From NCBI GenBank assembly GCA_002778195.1, contig PCDI01000002.1, positions 2,865,234 through 2,929,233 of the forward strand: DNA of 64,000 nucleotides. The letters are read 5' to 3'. Both the position numbers and the translations under genes were made by a program. This DNA comes from Raffaelea ambrosiae (taxonomy: Eukaryota; Ascomycota; Sordariomycetes; Ophiostomatales; Ophiostomataceae). Shown piece after piece: positions 56,697-64,000 of this stretch; positions within the stretch are counted from its first letter, which is position 1, and every line of letters begins with the position of its first letter. The notes beneath the pieces are model-generated. The model saw only the letters and a list, made by a program, of their open reading frames with translations. It was not told the origin of the DNA and searched no databases.

Positions 56697-57784
56697 TTAA
56701 TCGTCACTCGGCGGCATCCGCAGGTACGCATCAATCGCCGCCGAGAACGCCGCAAAACCGGCACACCCAAACGCCGCCGCCTGCGGGCCCGCATTCCGCG
56801 CCAGGATCGCACCCGTCAGGCAGCCCGCCGCCACGCCGTTGGTCATGTCGTTCTTGGCCCGCAGACCCTCGATGCCGCACTCGATGCCCGTAAAGAGAGC
56901 GCCCACCGTGCCGAAATTCTTGGCCGTCGACCAACTGCGGGCGCCCATGTCGCGGAAGCCGATGGCGAGCTGCTGGCGGAGCGGGAGAGACGCGACTTCG
57001 GTCAAGGTAATGGCCGGCGAGGCGGCGGCGGCGGCCGAGGCAGCGCCAGCGGGAGCGACCGCACCAGAAGCACCAGAAGCACCAGAACTGGCAGCAGCAG
57101 CACCGGCGACAGCAGCAGCAATTTTGCTGGCGCCGGCAGGGGAGGCGCCGCTGAGCGACGCCGTGGCCGCTGCGCCGGCGACCGTGCTGGCGGCGATCGA
57201 GGGGACTGGCTTGGGTATAGAGGACTTGGCCGCCGTCGCTGCTGCTGCTGTTGTTGCTGCTGTTGTAGAAGCCGCCGTGGATGCAGTGCCCGTCGTCGCT
57301 GCTGTCGTCGCCGTCTTCCCTGCTGCTCCTGCTGCTCCTGCTGCTGGCGTGGCACCCGGTGCTGTCGGTGTCGGTGTATGGAATGGTGTATCGTAGGCCA
57401 TCTAACGCCTCCATTGTTAGCCAAATGGTCGACACACCCTAAGCAGCAACAGCCTCCTTTGGATTCTGCCGACTTACCGAAGCCATGAACATGCCAAAGA
57501 TACCACCAAGACCGAAACCGGCCACGCCCGACATGGCCGTCTTTGCAAAGCAAGATTCCATCAATGATTGCATCTGTCGCACAGCCCAGAAAAAAAAAAA
57601 AGAAAAGACGGTTAGCGAATCGATCCGAAAAAGTAATAAAGCAAAAACAAAAACAAAAACCGAGTCTTTGTTTGCCGCTCTCCTCAAAATCAGCTCTTAC
57701 CATCTTCATGTTCGGGTCGTTCATGTCCACCGGTGGCCGGCCTGCGGCGCCCCCGCTGGGCAGCCCGCTCCCAGGGAAACTCAT
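56697..57784 (-). CDS. TIM22: Mitochondrial inner-membrane translocase Tim22 with a large insertion, 294 aa
   Basis: Channel-forming subunit of the TIM22 carrier translocase, which inserts multi-span carrier proteins into the inner membrane. Exons 57784-57701, 57573-57478 and 57401-56697. Conserved parts: ESCFAKTAMSGVAGFGLGGIFGMFMASMAYDTP (residues ~35-66, TM1 and the first Cys), then LPLRQQLAIGFRDMGARSWSTAKNFGTVGALFTGIECGIEGLRAKNDMTNGVAAGCLTGAIL, ending GCAGFAAFSAAIDAYLRMP. These match fungal Tim22 closely. Residues ~69-192 are an Ala/Thr/Ser/Gly/Pro-rich insertion of about 120 residues in the loop between TM1 and TM2. Usual fungal Tim22 proteins are about 180-210 aa. The frame is open throughout and no consensus splice sites flank the insert. 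Confidence 0.93.
57006..57377 (-). repeat. Low-complexity Ala/Thr-rich insertion in TIM22
   Basis: GC-rich GCA/GCN and ACN codon runs, including imperfect GGAGCA and GCAGCA repeats, encode the extra loop of Tim22. In-frame and stop-free. Confidence 0.85.
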
Positions 57785-58364
57785 TATGGGCGGCAGAGAT
57801 CAAAAAGAAAATAATACACCGGACAGCGGCCAGGAGGACAAACAAAAAGGAAAACAAAACCCACAAGCACGGGAAATACTAGGCCGACGATTCTTGAACG
57901 TTGGGATAGCCCCTCCAGATTTGCTCCGTCGCGCGACTTGAACTTTTCTTATCGTACAAATCTTTCTGCCGTCACAGACCGCCATATATAGCACGTAACT
58001 ACTACGAGTACACTTGTGCCTCATTAACTAGTACTCGTAAGATGAACCGTTCATATTCATGCATGTGTTTGCCTGCCTGCCCTTTTTTCTTTTATAAACT
58101 GATGTATCTTTCTGCTTTCCTTTTTTGGCACACACACAGAAAGAGACAGCCGAAATTCCAAGCCACCAAACGTAAGAAAAGTCCAACCATGTCAAAAGGA
58201 ACAACAAGAAACCAATATAGTTAAGACATGCTTACACAAAACACGGCCAAAAACCAAAATATTCTGAACCTGCAAAAAAAAAAAAAATATGTTTACTGGT
58301 ATGATATTCTAGCATCTGCCCCCTTTTATCCCCCCGAAACACTCCAGACCTGCTCCGGCGCCGT
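57785..58364. other. Intergenic between UBP15 3' end and TIM22 start
   Basis: 580 bases holding the TIM22 promoter and the UBP15 3' UTR. Two TACGAGTA/TACTCGTA motifs lie 21 bases apart (58003 and 58032). Confidence 0.65.
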
Positions 58365-61300
58365 TTAATGGAGAAACAAGTCCTCAATGCCGTTGCGCAA
58401 TCCTCTTGATCTATCGACGTGGTCCAGGCCCAAGAAATCTTCATCCTGGTTGGTCATATCCCATAGAATATTGTCTGCCCAGTGTTAGTAGTCGATAACA
58501 GGCATGCGCACAAACACAACTCCCAATTCGCAAACTCACCATCTTCGAGATACTGTGGCTTGGAGTACGGCATCCGCCGAACAAGCGCAAACTTGATCTT
58601 CTCAAATGTCTTGCCCTTGAAACCAGTCCGCTTCTCCAGACGCTTCTTGGTCTCGGAGAAAGGCTCGTCTTCCTTGAGCAGGAACCGGAACGGGATGCCG
58701 TGAACCTTGTTCGGTTCGTTGTGGAAGTGGAACACCTGGATGTACTGGGGATCCTCCACTTCAAGTTCCTCTTCGGGAATACGTTCCGCAATGAGTTGAG
58801 AATAGTCATTCAGGCTCACCACCGGGTAGTCTCGCGAGAGCTCCCGCGAAAATTTCAGTCCACTGGTTTCGTAGACACGAATCTTGCCACCCTCTGCTTC
58901 GCTTGGAATCTTGGCCTTGCGTATCAGGGCTTCGATGAGATCCTCGATGACGCAATTTTTACTGACAAAAAGATCAAATGTCTCCTAGGGAAAGGGGGTG
59001 ATATGCATCAGTAACTGTGGTCCCAGAAAACAGAACCAATTTTTAAAAAAAAAAAAAAAGAAAGCAACTTACATCCTTCGTGATACCGTCGCTGAGAAGT
59101 ATCAACCTAATGCCCTTCTTGGTTTCCAGCTCAGCCAAGCTCATTTCCAGAACTTCAAAGAACAGGGCGTCCGGCTTCTGCGAGGTACCCAACGTCGCAT
59201 AACCCTGCGGGCTGAGAATGGTGTTCAGGTTTTGCGCCACGCTGCGCTTGACGACCGTTCTTGGTGTGCCCGAGACGTTGTTGTTCACAGTGTAGAATCG
59301 CAAGTGGGTGGGGTCGATATTGAGGTGGCCGCCCACCCGTTCAGACAATTGCTCGTAAGTCATGCGAATGTTGAGTACGAGATCAAACGGCGGGAACTCG
59401 GTCGCGTTGCACCGTGTTGGGTGCGGCATGAAATGGATCTGTCGCTTGTTGAGCAAAAACTCATAGAAACTCTTTGCGTCGGTAAAGTAGTCCCATTTCT
59501 TGGCCTCGTTGGTCGCGTTCTTCTCGGCCTGTTTGTCACTGCCAGACATCTTATCCAGGAAGTGCCGCTCCTTGCGCTCCGAGAACTTCTGGAAGCAGAG
59601 GACGTCGCCATCCTGCAGTTCTGCCGCTTTGAGGGTTTGCTTTGGCTTTAGGGATTCGATCATGTTTGGCTTGATCTCCTGTAGATTGGCTGTCAATGCT
59701 TGTTCAACGAGAAAAAGGGCAGGGGGGCAGGTAGCATTGCCCGTGTAACTTACTTCCCAGAGCAGCAGTTTCTCTCCGTCTGTGAACTTCTCGCCCCATC
59801 CCATCTTCTTCATGATGACAGGTATCAGCTCCTCTACCTTCTTTTCCTTACCAAGGTACACATGGCCAACACCCCGCAGGGTCTGCTCTTCCACATCGAA
59901 GTACTTGAGGAAAAGGACAATGAGATCATTGCGAACGACCTGGCCGTTGGGTTGACTTTGGAATGTGGGCCAGATCGGGTCGCCATCCGGACCGACTTCG
60001 TCCGCGACTTCGGCCCAGACACGGAGCATGTTATCTCTGTGCGCCGATATACGCGTGTAGGTCTCCTCCACAGTCAGGTGCACGTCCATAATTGGCTGGT
60101 CTGGGCGGACTGTCTTATTTTGGCGATTAACCATGAGCCACAGTCGAATTTTCTTCGGGTCTTCGGACATGTCCTTGGCGATGGCAGCAATTGCGTCACG
60201 AATGGACGTTGTGCGCAGTATTCTGTACACCCGTGGAGCTGCCGGGTCGGCATCGGGTGAGGCATCGAAGCTGGTGAGGTCGAAGCCTGAGTGATGACGG
60301 AAGGTCTGGTCCGTGATGACTTTCATGCCAATGTACAAGTGTTGCTCATCCCGCTCTTTCCTCTTGGCCTCACGGGCGGCGGCTTCCTCCAAAAACCGAT
60401 TCTCTGCAATGCCACGTTAGATTACCACCTTTTTTTGTGTGAAACATAGCATAGGAATGAGGGGAGAAAAAAAGATCGAAACATACGAATGTGTTTGGGT
60501 ATGTCGGCCTCGACCACTGGGGTCAAGATCTTGTCCAACCGAGACTGGCGGATATACACCAACATATATGCGCTGTTGGGGCGCATGACGGGGGCCTTCT
60601 TGGAACTCACAGTCCGCACAAAGGGGTTCTGGAGGGTCGGATAAGCCCCGCCATAGTTCTCCTCCAATACTTCACGCTTTGTAGCCTTCGTGACCTTCTC
60701 ATCGTCGTACTTGTAGAACCAGCCATCCTTGTTCGGCTTGAGGTAGGCATAGTAGTGGCCGGCATCTAGATCGCCACTGTGGACGAGAACGCCATGCAGC
60801 TGGTACTTCCACGACTCGGAGCGGTCCGCGTCCTCGGCCAGGTACGGCTCGAGATCGATGACTTCGGGGAACTCGTGGCGATCGTTGACCTTGATAGGGG
60901 CGTCTTTGTAGTAGTCGTAGAGGAAGCGTTTCAGCTGCAGATGCAGAACGTCCGGGAAGCTCATAAAAATGACGCCCTTGTTAGCGTCCTGCAGCTTGTG
61001 CTTATCGCCAGCAAAGTACTTGTTGTCTCCGTCCATTCTCTCAACGCTGATATAGTCTTCGAAGCTGGCTTGGAGGTCCTTGTTGCCAGTGACGTTCAGC
61101 TGGATGTCCCAGAAATCCTCGATGCGACTTGACTCGTATTCGACGTTAATGCATGAGATGTAAGTCTTGACCTTGCCGCTGAAGATCTTTGAGAGAATGT
61201 TTTCGGTGGCAGTGCCCTTCATCTTCTCCTCCATGCGCTCCATGAGCTTGCGGCAAAGCTCCTGTACGTCCTGCTGGACATAGATGTGCCTGGACTCCCA

Positions 61301-62617
61301 GCCAAATGACTTTGTGAGCTCGTTTGTGCTGACGTCGATGTTGGACGTCTGCAGCTGGTAGAACAATCGCTGCAGAGTGTATGCGCTGTTGCTCAGGCTC
61401 TCTTCACTCTCCGTTGGAATGTGGTAGATGGCCTGTGGTGCGTGGCCGGGGGAAACGTCAGTACGCAACTTGAAAATCTAGCAAGGGAAGAACAGGCAAG
61501 AGTCGGAGGCAAAGAGAGACAGAGAGGAAAAAAAGAGCCCACCTTGCGGAATGCGTTGGTGAAATAGAGGGACTGTAGAAGAGAGTTGAGGTAGCAGGTG
61601 GCGCCCTGGTTTCGCAGGCCGACGTAGCCTGTTTCTTTCTTGGAGTTGTAGTTGATGAAGCTGTGCCACAGAGCGCCGGTCTCGTCCTCAACAACGCGCA
61701 CGTAAGCGGTGATGTTGACGGTGTCGTTCTCTATCATGGGCCTTGACTGGTTTTCGGCCTTGTGGAGCATTCGGCGCAACTCGATGAACCTGGTAAATCC
61801 CCAGTCGCCTTCCTCCTTTGTAAACCGGTGGTGGGCAGTGTGGTTCGTGTAGATAGTCGGATCGTTGGGATTCCATATAACCAGCGAAAACTGTACACAG
61901 CACACCCAGTCATCGGGGACTTCGTTGGCATCAAAGCCATGCTCCAGATAGACTGAGCAGTGATCCACGTTGTTACCGTACGGAAATAGTAGGATCCGCC
62001 TTTGCGAAAAAAAAATAAATAAAAAAACAGCTGTTAGCTCGTAGTGTTCCAGGGCAAGGGAGGCAGAGTCCGAGAGAGAGCTCGCGAGGGGGTTTCGCAA
62101 GTCTTGTCTCAAAAGAGCTGCCCCCGGGCACATAGCTCCGCCAGAGTTGCCTACCAAGGGTATCCACCAGCCTGGAAGATTGGCCCATGCTCCTTCTTAT
62201 GCAACGTCCGCCAATTCTGCACCGTCCAGGTATTGACGACGTCATCGAGGATGGGGGGCTCTTCGGCGAGCGGTGTGAATACAAGCTCCTTCATCAACTC
62301 AACTGCAGCATCCCAGCAAGATCAGTAAACAGCGAACAGACATATTGGGAGGAGAGGAGTTGGGAGCTGGCAGGGGAAAGAGGCGCTCTGGTCGTCGTCT
62401 TCTTGTTCTCGGGGAGGCACGTACAGTCGTTAGCTGCAGGTTGGTCGGACTCCGAGTCCGGATTGACCGGCGGCGCTTCCGGGTTGATGTCCGTTGAGGA
62501 GTCTTTTTCGGAGAGGCCATTGGCCGGTGGGACGGTGGAGACACTGTCCGTCTCCATGGGATAGGGGCCATCGTTGTCTGAATCGTGATCCTTTAAGGAG
62601 GAACGGAAGATGCCCAT
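58365..62617 (-). CDS. UBP15: Ubiquitin carboxyl-terminal hydrolase Ubp15 / USP7 type, about 1184 aa, eight exons
   Basis: Cysteine protease that removes ubiquitin from substrates. Exons 62617-62425, 62302-62155, 61999-61543, 61432-60487, 60403-59754, 59678-59073, 58984-58540 and 58474-58365 join in frame to 1184 codons. Domains: acidic N-terminus (1-~75), MATH/TRAF domain (~90-216: WTVQNWRTLHKKEHGPIFQA, YPWRILLFPYGNNVDHCSVYLEH), USP domain (~238-560), then the ICP0-binding and UBL-like C-terminal domains. The catalytic triad is intact: C249 (NQGATCYLNSLLQS, with oxyanion N244), H492 (DLDAGHYYAYLKP) and D509 (FYKYDDEKV). The spacing matches human USP7 within two residues. The C-terminus has DEDFLGLDHVDRSRG as in the family. 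The start at 62617 has a good context; an in-frame ATG at 62650 would add 11 residues. One acceptor (AAAG at 62000) is non-pyrimidine but required by frame. Confidence 0.95.
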
Positions 62618-64000
62618 GTTAGCAAGTGTTATGGAGGTACTGGGAGGCATGTGTGCTAGCTCAGCCAGGCCCGAGGCGAGCGACGACAAAGACGGGTAGG
62701 ACACGACGGGATGTGCTGAGAGGCACCAAGAGCCGGCCAAGACAGACCAGGGCCAAGGGGAAGTAAGAAGGAGGTAAGAAAGAAGCACGAGAGAGATGTC
62801 ACGTAAAGAGCTGTGGCTGAAATGCAGAGAGAAACGAAGAGAGCTGTTTGGCTGAGAAAAGGCCTCGGACGGGCAGTAGAGACGGGAAATAGAGCATGCG
62901 GCAGGCGAGCAATGGACAATGACGAGGTGATAACGTAGACAAGCACGCGTTGGGAGGGCGGTGCGTGACAAACGGTGATGCCAGGGTGGGTTGAAACAGG
63001 ACGAGGGGGGATCACGCTTGGAGGAGGAGGGCTGTTGTGATGGCTCGTCGGCGGCGACGTCGGCGGCTGGGGAAGGAGCAGACTAGGACTCACCATGACG
63101 AAAGCACTGAGAACAGGCCGGCGGTGGGGTCGAGCAATGGAAGAAGCCCGCAGGCAACGGCGGCGAGCAAGGAGATGCACGCGCGGCGGCAGGAGCTGGA
63201 CGATCTGGTGAGAGGAAGGTGCGACCGTGACTCCAGAAAGGGCAAGCACGGGCGGTGGAGAGAGAGGGAGAGAGAGAGAGGGAAAAGAGGTTGACCGGAG
63301 AAGGGCAAAAAAACCAGACTATGTCACAGGAAGGACCCAGACAGCTGCGGGTATGACAAATGACACCTAGAGGGGAGAATTAAAACTAAAGAAAAATAAA
63401 AATAAAATCAAGCGAGCAGACGGCAGGAGCGGCCGGGCAAGTGGGTATCGGGGTTCGGTGCCAGGCTCTGCTTTCGCTCAGTATTTGATCAGTTTCTATG
63501 CAGTCTTTTGTGTTCTCGTTTTCTCTGGTGTGTTCGGACCCTTTTGTTCCTTTGTGGCCTTTGATGTTTTGCGTGGCTTTGTCGTCGATCGCTCGTCCGT
63601 TACAGTGGTAAGCCCCGTCTCGGCCTCGACAATGAGAATAATGGTGTTCGAGGGGGGGGGGGCAGAGGCCAAAACAAAGCTGCAGAAGGAAGGAGGTGTA
63701 AGAGAATTTTTACCACTGCTGCGCTTTTCGAAGAGGGGGAGGAAAATTGAAAAGTCATGAATTCAGAGCAGCGGCACCCGGGAAAGGCTGCACATCCCTC
63801 TGCTCGGGGGCGGGCTGGCGTGAGCCTAGCTCAGCGTGCTTTCGAGTGCTTGGGTGGTGTCCAGGCCTGGGCTGATGGAGGGGTACATGTTTGAGGCAAG
63901 GAACTAGGCAGCCGAGCCGGTAGCGGCTAACAATTTTGACCTAAATGGGCGGGGCCAAGACTGGGTTGGGGGCAGCAACCACCAGTGCACCTTCCAGTTT
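62618..64000. other. Region upstream of UBP15 to the window edge
   Basis: The first ~650 bases are pyrimidine-rich on the minus strand and probably form the UBP15 leader and promoter. Open frames there (for example 63249-62656) look like translated CT tracts. A G11 run lies at 63652-63662. No gene is supported up to the edge. Confidence 0.55.

Noticed and set aside
57006..57377. Reading the Tim22 insertion as an unspliced intron
   Set aside because: No GTRNGT donor, branch site or pyrimidine-AG acceptor at the edges, and the segment is stop-free and in frame.
1..64000. tRNA, rRNA, transposon, CRISPR or secondary-metabolite cluster
   Set aside because: I scanned for T-loop-like GGTTCRANYCC boxes, transposase or reverse-transcriptase motifs, terminal repeats and PKS/NRPS/terpene signatures by eye and found none. 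A tRNAscan-SE and repeat search would be needed to exclude them fully.

Overview
The window is nuclear DNA from a filamentous ascomycete (Pezizomycotina). The protein set resembles Sordariomycetes, but I cannot fix the genus. The evidence is short spliceosomal introns (mostly 70-300 bp, GTRNGT...YAG, often with CTAAC or CTGAC branch sites), strongly GC-ending codons, pyrimidine-rich 5' leaders, no operons, and families typical of these fungi: a single-chain isopropylmalate isomerase, a LaeA-like methyltransferase, Nur1, Set3 and Ubp15. I rebuilt the exon models by hand from frame continuity, splice sites and family conservation.

Layout. 0-10 kb: an SH3-domain protein (+), a flavocytochrome b2-type L-lactate dehydrogenase (+) and a DHA1-type MFS transporter (-). 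11-18 kb: ALG7 (+), converging with a PHD-SET protein of the Set3 type (-). 18-22 kb: a long gene-free region. 22-31 kb: an NPC2-type lipid-transfer protein (+), V-ATPase subunit F (-), nuclear rim protein Nur1 (+) and an unrecognised 968-aa membrane protein (+). 31-35 kb: gene-poor, holding a clearly decayed amidohydrolase pseudogene. 35-43 kb: isopropylmalate isomerase (+), a JmjC protein (+) and a LaeA-like methyltransferase (-). 43-46.6 kb: gene-poor, with a 75-bp assembly gap. 46.6-51 kb: a p24 cargo receptor (-), divergent from the SNW/Prp45 splicing factor (+). 51-54.5 kb: gene-free. 54.5-62.6 kb: a membrane-anchored GH16 glucanase (+), Tim22 with a large low-complexity insertion (-) and the deubiquitinase Ubp15/USP7 (-). 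62.6-64 kb: leader-like sequence with no gene.

Most of these are housekeeping genes that do not form one pathway. They cover N-glycosylation, secretory trafficking, vacuole acidification, leucine synthesis, splicing, mitochondrial import, chromatin and ubiquitin. I see no biosynthetic cluster, transposon, CRISPR array, rRNA or tRNA. No convincing new multi-gene system was found. The points most worth checking are the Tim22 insertion, the decayed hydrolase whose stops all fit C-to-T change, the orphan membrane protein, the lactate dehydrogenase without a normal mitochondrial presequence, and two repeated intergenic motifs (a 16-bp palindrome and an 8-mer).
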